Shown piece after piece: positions 1 to 7,898 of a stretch of 64,000 nt of DNA. Source of the stretch: Micrococcales bacterium. GTDB taxonomy: Bacteria > Actinomycetota > Actinomycetes > S36-B12 > UBA10799. The stretch spans positions 62,001 to 126,000 of the forward strand of contig JADKAV010000010.1 in NCBI GenBank assembly GCA_016719135.1, read 5' to 3'. The notes under the pieces were generated by a model. The model made no database searches. It was not told the origin of the DNA and saw only the letters and a list, made by a program, of their open reading frames with translations. Made by a program: the position numbers and the translations under genes. Within the stretch, counting starts at the first letter, position 1; every line of letters starts with the position of its first letter.

Positions 1-457
1 CGGGCCGATCCGGGTGGCCCAGTCGACCGGTTCGATGGTCTCCCACGTCACTGCCGATGACATCACCGTGTGGCTCACCGGCACCTCCGCACCGTGCACG
101 TCAGTGTTCAAACCCGTCTGGTTCGGCGCCGGGCTGCCTGAGCAACCGCGACCGGGCAAGCACTTCGATCCGGCGACGATGTGGTGGCGCCACGAACTGC
201 TGCACCGCGCGACCCTGCGCAACTATCCCGAGCGAATGGCGGCGTACGGCAAACTGCGCGACGACCTCGAAGCCGACTTCAGGCAAGGCGCGCAGACCGC
301 ACAAGACCGCGCGGAGTACAGCAAGCGCTGCTTCGAAGCCGCCGAAGCTGCGGAACGGGAATGGCTCGACGCCGCCCGGGATGTTCCCGCGGCCAGCGTC
401 CCCACGCTCTACCGGCGGGCATGGCAGAAGTGGGACGACCTGGCGGGGCTCTCGTGA
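1..457 (+). CDS. C69/secernin-like peptidase family protein, C-terminal part (truncated by the left edge)
   Basis: The frame is open at the left edge and 151 residues are visible, so the start and the expected N-terminal nucleophile cysteine lie outside. The visible part contains a stretch TGTSAPCTSVFKPVWFG that resembles the C-terminal half of secernin/C69-type N-terminal-nucleophile hydrolases, followed by a helical tail rich in Glu, Ala and Arg. The family cleaves peptide or amide bonds; the substrate here is unknown. Its stop codon overlaps the GTG start of the class III aminotransferase by four bases (GTGA, 454-457), so the two are translationally coupled. The family call is recognition from the motif and could be wrong in detail. 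Confidence 0.6.
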   Translation, partial: GPIRVAQSTGSMVSHVTADDITVWLTGTSAPCTSVFKPVWFGAGLPEQPRPGKHFDPATMWWRHELLHRATLRNYPERMAAYGKLRDDLEADFRQGAQTAQDRAEYSKRCFEAAEAAEREWLDAARDVPAASVPTLYRRAWQKWDDLAGLS

Positions 458-1674
458 CGTCGCCCGGGAAGCAGCACACCCTCGAACTCGCCGAGCGGTA
501 CGTGTGCGGTGATCGCGTGCGCTTCCTCACCGGCGCCGGAATCGATCTGGTGATCGGCCGCAGGCAGGGCTACCACATCTGGGACGTCGACGGTCGCGAG
601 CTGATCGACATCCACCTCAACGGCGGGGTGTACAACCTGGGGCACCGCAACCCGGATGTGATCGCTTCACTGTCCACGGCCTTGGAAACCCTCGACATCG
701 GCAACCATCATTTCCCCAGCACGGAACGTGCCGCGCTGGCCGAACGCCTGATCGGCGTCACGCCCGGTGCCCACTACGCGGTCTTTGCCAGTGGCGGAGG
801 GGAGGCCATCGACGTTGCCATCAAGTCGGCCCGGCGTGCGACCGGTCGCCGCCGCGTCGTGTCCGTGGTCGACGCGTATCACGGACACACGGGGCTTGCG
901 CTGGCCGCAGGCGACGAGCAGGCCGCGAACGCCTTCCTGGCCACCGAACCCGATTTCGTGCGGGTCGCTTTCAACGACATCGACGCCCTCGATGCTGCCC
1001 TTGCCGAACCCGCCGCCGCCGTGATCCTGGAGACGGTACCCGCTACTGCCGGATTCCCCCGACCGGATCCCGAGTATCTGCCAGCGGTGCGCCAGTTCTG
1101 CGACCAGACCGGCGCCCTGTACATCGCCGACGAGGTGCAGACCGGCCTCGGCCGCAGCGGGCAGATGTGGGCGGTGGATCACTTCGGCGTGGTGCCGGAC
1201 ATCCTGGTCACCGGCAAGGGGCTGTCGGGGGGCATCTACCCGATCGCGGCCACTTTGCTCAGCGAACGAGCCGGCGCCTGGATTGAGAGCGACGGCTGGT
1301 CGCATGTGTCGACCTTCGGAGGTGCAGAACTGGGGTGCCGGGTCGCCGCGACCGTACTCGACCTGACCGAGCAGGCCATGCCCGGTCTGCCGATCCAGCA
1401 GTGGACCGAAGCGTTCGCCCGGTTGCAGCAGAAACACCCCGACTGGGTCGTCGAGGTCCGGCAGACCGGCCTGATCATCGGAGTCAAGTTCGCCCACGAA
1501 GTGGGCGGTATGTTGATGACGAAGCTGCTGTTCGACAACGGCGTGTGGGCCATGTTCGCCGGATTCGACCGCAGCGTGCTGCAAGTGAAGCCGGGACTGC
1601 TGATGGGGCAGGCGGATATCGACGCGGTGATGGCGGCGTTCGATCGCGCGTGTGCGGCGGCGGTCGCGTTGTGA
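454..1674 (+). CDS. Class III pyridoxal-phosphate aminotransferase
   Basis: A 406-residue fold-type I PLP enzyme of the acetylornithine/GABA/ornithine aminotransferase class. The substrate-binding N-terminus (YHIWDVDGRELIDIHL), the cofactor-contacting glycine loop (FASGGGEAIDVAIK), the Asp of IADEVQTGLGR and the Schiff-base lysine in VTGKGLSGG (Lys255) are all present, so it should be active. GTG 454 is chosen because it overlaps the upstream stop as GTGA and fits family length; the frame is open further upstream but that part reads as shadow. The stop overlaps the next start by GTGA. The transamination substrate cannot be inferred; the company of an amide hydrolase and a kinase-like protein suggests a small amine or peptide-derived metabolite (inference). 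Confidence 0.88.
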   Translation: MTSPGKQHTLELAERYVCGDRVRFLTGAGIDLVIGRRQGYHIWDVDGRELIDIHLNGGVYNLGHRNPDVIASLSTALETLDIGNHHFPSTERAALAERLIGVTPGAHYAVFASGGGEAIDVAIKSARRATGRRRVVSVVDAYHGHTGLALAAGDEQAANAFLATEPDFVRVAFNDIDALDAALAEPAAAVILETVPATAGFPRPDPEYLPAVRQFCDQTGALYIADEVQTGLGRSGQMWAVDHFGVVPDILVTGKGLSGGIYPIAATLLSERAGAWIESDGWSHVSTFGGAELGCRVAATVLDLTEQAMPGLPIQQWTEAFARLQQKHPDWVVEVRQTGLIIGVKFAHEVGGMLMTKLLFDNGVWAMFAGFDRSVLQVKPGLLMGQADIDAVMAAFDRACAAAVAL

Positions 1675-2542
1675 AGCAGGTCCTGCAGCGTCTGGAAGCG
1701 AACCTCGACCCAGCCCATCCGACCGGGGTCACCGTGCTGGCCTACGGAGAGATCTCCGCGGCCCTGCTGGTGCCGGGTTTGGACGGCAAAGTTGCCAAGC
1801 GCATGTCCGGGTTCGCAGACGCAGCGATGGCGCAGGACTACTGCACTCTGGTTGACGAGTACATAGCGACCGTCCGTGACGCGGGGATCCGGGTCGTCGA
1901 GACCCAGGTCGTGATGATCGAACGTGGCGACCGGCCACCTGTGGTGTATCTGGTCCAGCCGCTGTTGAAGGACTTGGGCAATCAACTCCTGCACTCCGCC
2001 GCCGACCCCGACCTCGCGGCTGCTGTCGGCGTCGTCATGGACCGGGTCTGGACCCTTCACCAGGACACTCCCGAGACCGCGATCGACGCGCAACTGTCGA
2101 ACTGGTCCTTCACCGTCGCGGATGACCCGGTTCTGCTGGATGTGGGCACGCCCTTCGTCCGTTCCGGCTCGGGGTACCGCTTCGACCAGGAGATTCTGTT
2201 GTCGGCGATCCCGCCGGGCTTGCGCGCCTACTACCGGCGTAAGGGAGACGTCGCGACGTACATGGACGACTACTTCTCGCCGCGGTTGGTCGCTGTCGAC
2301 CTGCTGGGCAACTTCATCAAGGAGGGTGCAACGCGACGGTTGCCGGAGGGGATCGTCGCGGCCAACGAGTGGCTGGAATCCCACGACCTGGAGCCGATCG
2401 CACGCGCCGAGGTCGACGAGACTACAAGCAGGATGCCGCGACGCTCGAGCTGTTCTTCCGGGTGCGGCGACTCGACCGTGCGGCGCGCAGACTGCTGCGT
2501 CGGGAGTACGACTTCATCCTGCCTGGGCGGGTGTCGAGGTAA
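1671..2542 (+). CDS. Kinase-like (aminoglycoside-phosphotransferase fold) protein, DUF6206-like, with a 3' frameshift
   Basis: Starts at GTG 1671, overlapping the aminotransferase stop. Kinase-like landmarks are visible: AYGEISAALLV as a nucleotide loop, an AKRM lysine, DAQLSNW as a catalytic D..N loop, and LLDVG as a DFG-like metal site. I believe it matches DUF6206, but that is from memory. The main frame runs on to 2609 with an unrelated tail; after about 2419 the natural C-terminus (YKQDAATLELFFRVRRLDR, ending YDFILPGRVSR) continues in another frame to TAA 2542, as if one base were missing. This is either a sequencing indel or a recent mutation. It is the third gene of a coupled operon; its phosphoryl acceptor is unknown. 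Confidence 0.68.
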
Positions 2543-2576
2543 GGCTTTGGCGAACCCAGCCGTTGCGAGTATCTCG

Positions 2577-2724
2577 GTTGGACTTTGGTCGGATCTGGTC
2601 GGTGGGTGACCTCCTGCGTCCTAAGTCCCGGCCGGGCACCGAGCGGTCCTGCTGGGGCGGGTTTTCGGGTTGGAGTTTGGTCGGATCTGGTCACTGGGAG
2701 ACCTCCCGCGTCCAAAGTCCCTCC
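2577..2724 (-). repeat. Two direct copies of a 93-bp-period repeat (family I)
   Basis: Two copies start at 2577 and 2670, exactly 93 bases apart. Each runs GTTGGA(C/G)TTTGG, TCGGATCTGGTC, a short variable part, then CTCC(T/C)GCGTCC and AAGTCCC. Read on the minus strand the core is GGGACTTwGGACGC followed by a GGTC..GTGACC-type segment, which recurs on the plus strand at 58480 and 59325. The GGACTTTGG and CCTAAGTCC ends of each copy can pair. It fills the gap between the kinase-like gene and cydD. Confidence 0.75.
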
Positions 2725-2762
2725 GCCCACCCGGCCGCGCAAGCGGCCACGCCCCAACTCCG

Positions 2763-2777
2763 TACGCTTGAGGGGTG
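2763..2777 (+). promoter_or_regulatory. -10 box for a leaderless cydDC-ung transcript
   Basis: TACGCT at 2763-2768 ends six bases before the GTG at 2775 and no Shine-Dalgarno sequence is present, which puts the transcription start at the first base of the start codon. The same geometry recurs before many other genes here. Confidence 0.5.
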
Positions 2778-4391
2778 CGCGGTTTCGATAGGCGGCTGCT
2801 CAAGTACGCCCGGTCGACCCGCACGTTCCTCGTCGCCAGCGTCTTCGTGCAGGCGGTCCAGGCTCTGTTGATCGTCGCGCAGGCGTTTCTACTGGCCAGC
2901 GTCATCGTGCGAGCGTTCACCGAGGCCGCGGACCTGGCCGCTGTCATGCCCACCGTCGTGCAGCTCGGTGCCGTTATCGCGGCCCGCGCGCTGACCGCTT
3001 TCCTCGCCGAATGGCTCGCCCACCGGACCGCAGCAACGGCGATGAGCGAATTGCGGATGGCGGCCTGGCGGCACATGATGAGCCTCGGGCCCGCGTGGCT
3101 GGCCGGGAAACGCACCGGGGAACTCGCCCAACTGCTGGTCCGTGGTGTGGGAGGCCTGGAGGCCTACTACGCGCGGTATCTGCCACAACTGGTGCTCGCG
3201 GTCGTCGTGCCGCTGATCGTCGGGGTCGCAATCCTGACCGAGGATGTTCTCGCCGCAGTCATCGTGGCGTTCACCGTGCCGCTGATTCCGGTATTCATGA
3301 TCCTGGTCGGGTGGGTCAGTCAGGCTCGCGTCGATCGCCAGTGGCGGTGGCTCGCGGTGCTGGGAAACCACTTCCTGGACGTGGTCGAAGGCTTGCCCAC
3401 ACTCAAGGCCTTCAACCGCGCGCAGCATCAGGTGGGCCAGATCCGGCAGGTCGGCGATGAGCACCGCAGATCGACGATGGGCGTGCTGCGCGTGACGTTC
3501 CTTTCCGCGTTGGTCCTCGAGTTGCTCTCGACGCTGTCGGTCGCCCTGATCGCGGTGTCGATCGGTGTTCGCCTGGTGGAAGGCAACATGACGTTGATGG
3601 CCGGGCTGACCGTGCTCATCCTGGCCCCTGAGGTGTACTTGCCGCTGCGCATGGTCGGCCAGCATTTCCACGCGGCCGCGGAGGGGGCTGAGGCCGCCGA
3701 CCGCGTGTTCGCCGTGATGGAGCAAGAACCCCCGACCACCGGCAGCGCGGACCTGGTCGCCGCCGAAGCCGACATCCGACTGGAGGGTGTGGCGCTGGGC
3801 TACGACGGGAAGGACGTGGTTTCTGAGCTGTCCGCGGTGATTCCCGCCGGCGACATCACGGTCATCAACGGACCGTCCGGTGCCGGCAAGACCACCGTGC
3901 TCAACGGTGTGCTCGGGTTCATCAAGCCGTCAGCCGGTCGCATCCTGATCGGCGAGCAGGACCTCGCGGACATCGATGTGCGGCAATGGTGGTCGCACAT
4001 CGCGTGGGTGCCGCAGAGTCCGCAACTCCTGCCTACCAGCCTGCGCGAGAACATCACGATGGGTGAGGACCTCGACGTCCGGGAGGTATTGGCTCAGACC
4101 CGGCTGGAGGTCTGGGTCGATGCCCTGCCCGACGGTCTGGACACGATCATCGGCGAGGGCGGCCGGCCGGTTTCTGTCGGACAGGCGCGGCGGATCGCAC
4201 TCGCGCGTGCTCTACTGCGGCGCTCCCGCGTGCTCCTGCTGGACGAGCCGACCGCAGGTGTCGACCCGGAATCAGAAGCCGCGATCCTCGCCGTGCTGCG
4301 AACCGTCCCGGCAACCGTCATCGTGGTCGGTCACCGTTCAGCGATCGATGCGATCGCGGATCACACGTTCAGCGTGGGGGTGGTCGTGTGA
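2775..4391 (+). CDS. cydD: Thiol reductant ABC exporter subunit CydD
   Basis: A 538-residue type IV ABC half-transporter: about six membrane segments in the first 300 residues, then a nucleotide-binding domain with Walker A GPSGAGKTT, signature VSVGQARRIALARAL (a degenerate LSGGQ) and Walker B RVLLLDEPTAGVD. With CydC it forms the heterodimer that exports glutathione or cysteine in E. coli and is needed for cytochrome bd assembly. It is leaderless and its stop overlaps the cydC start (GTGTGA). No cydAB genes are next to it, whereas in many actinobacteria cydAB precede cydDC; the oxidase genes may be elsewhere. The assignment over other exporters rests on the CydD/CydC pair order and size. Confidence 0.85.
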   Translation: MRGFDRRLLKYARSTRTFLVASVFVQAVQALLIVAQAFLLASVIVRAFTEAADLAAVMPTVVQLGAVIAARALTAFLAEWLAHRTAATAMSELRMAAWRHMMSLGPAWLAGKRTGELAQLLVRGVGGLEAYYARYLPQLVLAVVVPLIVGVAILTEDVLAAVIVAFTVPLIPVFMILVGWVSQARVDRQWRWLAVLGNHFLDVVEGLPTLKAFNRAQHQVGQIRQVGDEHRRSTMGVLRVTFLSALVLELLSTLSVALIAVSIGVRLVEGNMTLMAGLTVLILAPEVYLPLRMVGQHFHAAAEGAEAADRVFAVMEQEPPTTGSADLVAAEADIRLEGVALGYDGKDVVSELSAVIPAGDITVINGPSGAGKTTVLNGVLGFIKPSAGRILIGEQDLADIDVRQWWSHIAWVPQSPQLLPTSLRENITMGEDLDVREVLAQTRLEVWVDALPDGLDTIIGEGGRPVSVGQARRIALARALLRRSRVLLLDEPTAGVDPESEAAILAVLRTVPATVIVVGHRSAIDAIADHTFSVGVVV

Positions 4392-6013
4392 TCCTGCGCG
4401 ACCCCGCGGTCCGGCGCCTGCGGGAGATCTACCGGCCGGCCACCGGACGGCTGTGGTGGGCCGCTGTCCTGGGTGCTCTGGCCCTGGGTTCCTCGGTCGG
4501 ACTCATGGCCGTAAGCGCCTGGCTGATCTCACGCGCGTGGGAGCAACCCCCGATCCTTTTCCTGCAAGTCGCCGTAGTCAGTGTCCGCGCATTCGGCATC
4601 GGCCGGGGTGTCTTCAGGTACGCCGAACGACTGGTCAGTCACCAGGCCGCGTTCCGTTCGCTGGTGGATCTGCGGGTCGCTCTGTACGAGCGACTGATCC
4701 CGCTGGCTCCCGCCGGACTGCCCGCGTTCAAACGCGGGGATCTGTTGCGCCGCATGGTCGACGACGTCGAGACGATGTCGGACTTGAGCCTGAGGGTCAT
4801 GTTGCCCATTTTCTCGGCGATCCTGGTCGGTACCGGATCGGTCATCCTGACGGCCTGGCTGTTGCCCGCCAGCGGCGTGATCCTGGCCGTCTGCCTGCTG
4901 CTGGGCGGGATCGCCGTGCCAGCTTTGATCATCTGGTCCTCGGGTCGTGGGCAGGCCGCGCAAGCCCCTTTGCAGGCCGAACTGTCCTCGGAGGTGCTGA
5001 CCGCGCTGCAAGCCGGACCGGAACTTATGGTGCTCGGCGCTGACGATGCCTATGGGCGGCGCATCGAGGACGTCGACGCCCGGTTGGCGGCGGCAATGCG
5101 TAAGACCGCGGTCGGCTCGGCGCTGTCCACCGCCCTGGGCATCCTGGTGCAAGGTGCTGCGGTCATCGGGATGATCCTGGTGGCGGTGCCGGCGGTCCGC
5201 GCCGGTGACCTATGGGGGGTCAACCTCGCGGTCGTTGTTTTGCTGCCTCTGGCCGCGTACGAATCCGTGGCTGTGCTCGCACCCTCGGCGCTGGCCGCGA
5301 TCCGGGTGCGCACGGCAGCCGGTCGCCTGGTCGAGATCCTCGATGCGCAGCCACCGGTCAGTGATCCCGCCGCGCCGCAAGCAGCCGACGGAGCCACGGT
5401 CGTCGCGCGGGGGCTCAGCGCCTCCTACCCGACCGGACCGGTGGCCGTCGGGGGCGTCGATTTCTACCTGCCGGTCGGCCACCGCATCGGCTTGGTGGGC
5501 GAGTCGGGATCGGGCAAGTCGACGGTCCTGAACGTGCTGGCTGGATTCCTGAAGTACTCCGGCGACGTGCGCCTGGGCGGGCGGCAGTTGTCTGAACTCG
5601 CAGGCGACGACATTCGTTCGCTGGTGCTGTGGACCCCGCAGATCCCGCACGTGTTCGACGCCGACGTCGCCGCTAATTTGCGCATGGCCAAGCCGGACGC
5701 CACCGACGAGCAACTGCTCGACGCACTGGCGGCGGTGGGACTGCCGATGGACTTGCATCGACCGGTCGGGCAGCACGGTGCCACGCTCTCCGGTGGGGAG
5801 CGGCAGCGGCTCGGGCTGGCGCGGGCGGTCTTGGCAGACCATCCGGTCCTGCTGCTCGACGAACCCACGGAGCATCTCGACCCGCCGACCGCGCAGGCGG
5901 TGCTCGACACGATCGCCAAGGTCAGCGAAGGCCGGTCATTGGTGGTCGTGACCCATCAGCCGATCCCGTGGCTCGATGAGCATGTCGAGGTCCGGACCCC
6001 GGGCCGATCGTGA
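4388..6013 (+). CDS. cydC: Thiol reductant ABC exporter subunit CydC
   Basis: A 541-residue partner half-transporter. The membrane domain contains the typical SAWLISRAWEQPPIL opening and FRYAERLVSH segment of CydC; the ATPase domain has Walker A GESGSGKST, a canonical LSGGERQRLGLARAV signature and Walker B LLLDEPTEHLD with the catalytic glutamate. Having one degenerate (CydD) and one canonical (CydC) signature motif is a visible asymmetry of the pair. Coupled to cydD by a four-base overlap and to ung downstream by another, so all three are co-translated from the leaderless cydD promoter. Confidence 0.87.
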   Translation: MILRDPAVRRLREIYRPATGRLWWAAVLGALALGSSVGLMAVSAWLISRAWEQPPILFLQVAVVSVRAFGIGRGVFRYAERLVSHQAAFRSLVDLRVALYERLIPLAPAGLPAFKRGDLLRRMVDDVETMSDLSLRVMLPIFSAILVGTGSVILTAWLLPASGVILAVCLLLGGIAVPALIIWSSGRGQAAQAPLQAELSSEVLTALQAGPELMVLGADDAYGRRIEDVDARLAAAMRKTAVGSALSTALGILVQGAAVIGMILVAVPAVRAGDLWGVNLAVVVLLPLAAYESVAVLAPSALAAIRVRTAAGRLVEILDAQPPVSDPAAPQAADGATVVARGLSASYPTGPVAVGGVDFYLPVGHRIGLVGESGSGKSTVLNVLAGFLKYSGDVRLGGRQLSELAGDDIRSLVLWTPQIPHVFDADVAANLRMAKPDATDEQLLDALAAVGLPMDLHRPVGQHGATLSGGERQRLGLARAVLADHPVLLLDEPTEHLDPPTAQAVLDTIAKVSEGRSLVVVTHQPIPWLDEHVEVRTPGRS

Positions 6014-6675
6014 AGGCGCTCGACGAGATCATCGACCCGGGCTGGGCGCGCGCGCTGGCCCCGGTGGAACCGCAGATCCGGGCGATGGGCGACTTCTTGC
6101 GGGCGCAGGGCACCTACCTTCCCGCCGGCGCGGACGTCCTACGCGCCTTCACCTATCCGTTCGATGCTGCGGAGGTTCTGATCGTCGGGCAGGACCCGTA
6201 TCCGACGCCAGGCCATGCGATCGGCCTGTGTTTCGCCGTGGCACCCGACGTGCGGCCCCTGCCTGCGAGCCTGGTCAACATCTACACCGAACTCGTCGAC
6301 GACCTCGGTGTCGCGAAGCCGTCCAACGGAGACCTTCGGCCCTGGGCGCAGCGTGGTGTCGTTCTGATGAACCGCGTGCTCACCGTGGCGCCCGGCCGGC
6401 CCGCGTCACACCGCGGCAAGGGCTGGGAGCCGATCACCGAGCACGCGATCAGGGCGCTGGCCCAGCGGGACCGCCCGCTGGTGGCGATCCTTTGGGGTCG
6501 CGACGCCCAGTCCGTGGAGCCGATCCTGCGCGAACACGGAGTCCCGTGTGTCACCAGCGTGCACCCGAGTCCGCTGTCGGCGCATCGAGGGTTCTTCGGT
6601 TCGCGGCCCTTCCAGCAGGGCCAACGCGGCTGTCGTGGCGCAGGGGAACGTCCGATCGACTGGTCGTTGCCGTAG
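6010..6675 (+). CDS. ung: Uracil-DNA glycosylase, family 1
   Basis: A 221-residue base-excision repair enzyme that removes uracil from DNA. Family 1 hallmarks are intact: the water-activating motif GQDPYPTPGHAIGLCF with Asp62, the uracil-binding NRVLTVAPG segment, and the leucine-loop motif HPSPLSAHRGFFGSRPF with His185. The GTG at 6010 overlaps the cydC stop, so it is the last gene of the cydDC operon, an arrangement without an obvious functional link. Eighty bases beyond its stop lies the first six-site inverted array (family II). Confidence 0.93.
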   Translation: MKALDEIIDPGWARALAPVEPQIRAMGDFLRAQGTYLPAGADVLRAFTYPFDAAEVLIVGQDPYPTPGHAIGLCFAVAPDVRPLPASLVNIYTELVDDLGVAKPSNGDLRPWAQRGVVLMNRVLTVAPGRPASHRGKGWEPITEHAIRALAQRDRPLVAILWGRDAQSVEPILREHGVPCVTSVHPSPLSAHRGFFGSRPFQQGQRGCRGAGERPIDWSLP

Positions 6676-6755
6676 GACGGGTTGGACGGGGTTTCGTCGC
6701 TGTGGGGAGATCTCCAGTTCGAGGATCTCCGCGGCGTCTCGAGGGGCCAGGTCCA

Positions 6756-6870
6756 CAGGCGTTGGAGTTGTGTACGTGCGTTGGAGATCGGCACCGACGT
6801 TGGAGAAGGAACGTCCGTGGATGTCCAACGTGTGCGCGCAAGTCCAACGCCTGTACCCAACTCTCACGCC
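6756..6870. repeat. Six-site inverted array, copy A (family II)
   Basis: TTGGAG starts at 6762, 6781 and 6800; TCCAAC starts at 6824 and 6843, and a degenerate TCTCAC sits at 6862. Spacings are 19-19-24-19-19. The outer arms ACAGGCGTTGGA (6756) and TCCAACGCCTGT (6843) are perfectly complementary over 12 bases. It lies between the convergent ung and the small acidic protein gene; the flanking 6676-6755 and 6871-7022 hold nothing else I recognise. Confidence 0.8.
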
Positions 6871-7022
6871 TGCGGTGGAACGCGCCGGATCTCACCACCA
6901 GACCGTCTGGTCAGGGGGCTGCGAAACGCCGCCGGTGCGCCCTTCCTGCACCGTAAGGCCGCAGATGACTCCGATTTCGTCCAGGACGGTCCAGGCTGGG
7001 CGGCACGCGCACGAGCGGCAAC

Positions 7023-7271
7023 CTACTGCGCGTCGAACTCCTCCACCACATCGGCCAGCACCGTCTGGTTGCCATCGGCGTCCACTTCGCTGATGGTCTC
7101 TTCGACGAAACCGCTGCCGTCGGCGGCTTCGACGGCCACGATGTCGTCGATCACCGCCTCCCCGGTGTCGAGGTCGATGGCGGCAACGGTGTCCTCCATG
7201 ACGACGTCGCCCTGCTCGGTCACCTCGACGTCGAATTCCTCGACGATCTCGATGTTGTCCTTCTCGTCCAT
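7023..7271 (-). CDS. Small acidic protein of unknown function
   Basis: An 82-residue, strongly acidic protein (MDEKDNIEIVEEFDVEV...) made of alternating short beta-like stretches with Asp/Glu-Val-Asp patterns. ATG 7271 is preceded by a good AAGGGA ribosome site; the open frame upstream lacks one. No signal peptide or membrane segment. The near absence of Lys and Arg after residue 4 and repeated E-x-D-V/I-D units might suggest a cation-binding or DNA-mimic role, but there is no motif to support either. Divergent from the thioredoxin-like lipoprotein gene. Confidence 0.6.
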   Translation of the reverse strand: MDEKDNIEIVEEFDVEVTEQGDVVMEDTVAAIDLDTGEAVIDDIVAVEAADGSGFVEETISEVDADGNQTVLADVVEEFDAQ

Positions 7272-7406
7272 GGTGTTCCCTTCGCGTGAGCTCTGACCGT
7301 AGCGCCGCAGTGCGCCCCGACGCCCGCCGATCGAATCCAATCCGCGCGCGGGTTCACTCCGAATTGACCACAGACACGTGCCCCGAGGCACTGAGAGGAT
7401 CACCAC

Positions 7407-7898
7407 ATGAAGAAGATCGCCCTCGCAACACCTGCCCTCGCCGCCCTGCTGCTGGCCGGGTGCGGTTCAAGTTCGGAGGAGACCGCAACCCCCACCGCTT
7501 CGGAAACGGTCGCGGAGTCGCCCGCCGAGGTCATGGAGGAGTCCCCTTCGGCCGACGCGATGGAGAAGACACCGGAGGTGATGGTTACCGGCGGTCAGTA
7601 CGTCACCGAGACTCAATACCGCGAGGATCCCGCTGCCTTCCAAGAGGGCAACACGGTCTTGTTCTTCTACGCGCCGTGGTGCCCCGACTGCCAGGAGACC
7701 GACAAATCCATCCAGCAGACCGGCGTCCCGGACGACATCAACATCGTGAAGATCGACTTCGACAACGCCAACGACCTGCGCAAGGAGTACGGCGTGACCC
7801 AGCAGCACACCTTCGTGCTGATCGGGGCTGACGGCGAGGAGATCAAGAAGTGGACGGGTTCCTTCAGCGCTGAAGACATCAACGCCAAGGCGACCTGA
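7407..7898 (+). CDS. Thioredoxin-like lipoprotein
   Basis: A 163-residue exported protein. A lipoprotein signal ends in LLAGC (Cys19 lipidated), followed by a Ser/Thr/Glu linker to about residue 60 and a short thioredoxin fold with active site APWCPDCQ (Cys92 and Cys95) and the cis-proline-like QQHTFVLIG segment. It should act as an extracytoplasmic thiol-disulfide reductase or oxidase. Its stop overlaps the ATG of the CcdA-like gene (ATGA at 7895-7898), which can pass electrons to it from the cytoplasm. GAGAGGA upstream of ATG 7407 is the ribosome site. Confidence 0.85.
   Translation: MKKIALATPALAALLLAGCGSSSEETATPTASETVAESPAEVMEESPSADAMEKTPEVMVTGGQYVTETQYREDPAAFQEGNTVLFFYAPWCPDCQETDKSIQQTGVPDDINIVKIDFDNANDLRKEYGVTQQHTFVLIGADGEEIKKWTGSFSAEDINAKAT

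Noticed and set aside
181..453. N-terminal extension of the aminotransferase
   Set aside because: Overlaps the upstream gene in another frame, unlike any aminotransferase N-terminus; GTG 454 with GTGA overlap is better.
2577..2724. DosR (dormancy) boxes
   Set aside because: Only the GGGACTTT half is present; the second arm of the palindrome is absent and the unit is a 93-base repeat.
454..6013. Daptide-like peptide biosynthesis cluster (aminotransferase plus ABC transporter)
   Set aside because: No precursor peptides, oxidative decarboxylase or methyltransferase; the transporter is CydDC and has its own promoter.
6676..7022. Protein-coding gene downstream of ung
   Set aside because: Open frames follow the 19-base repeat pattern and lack start signals and family resemblance.
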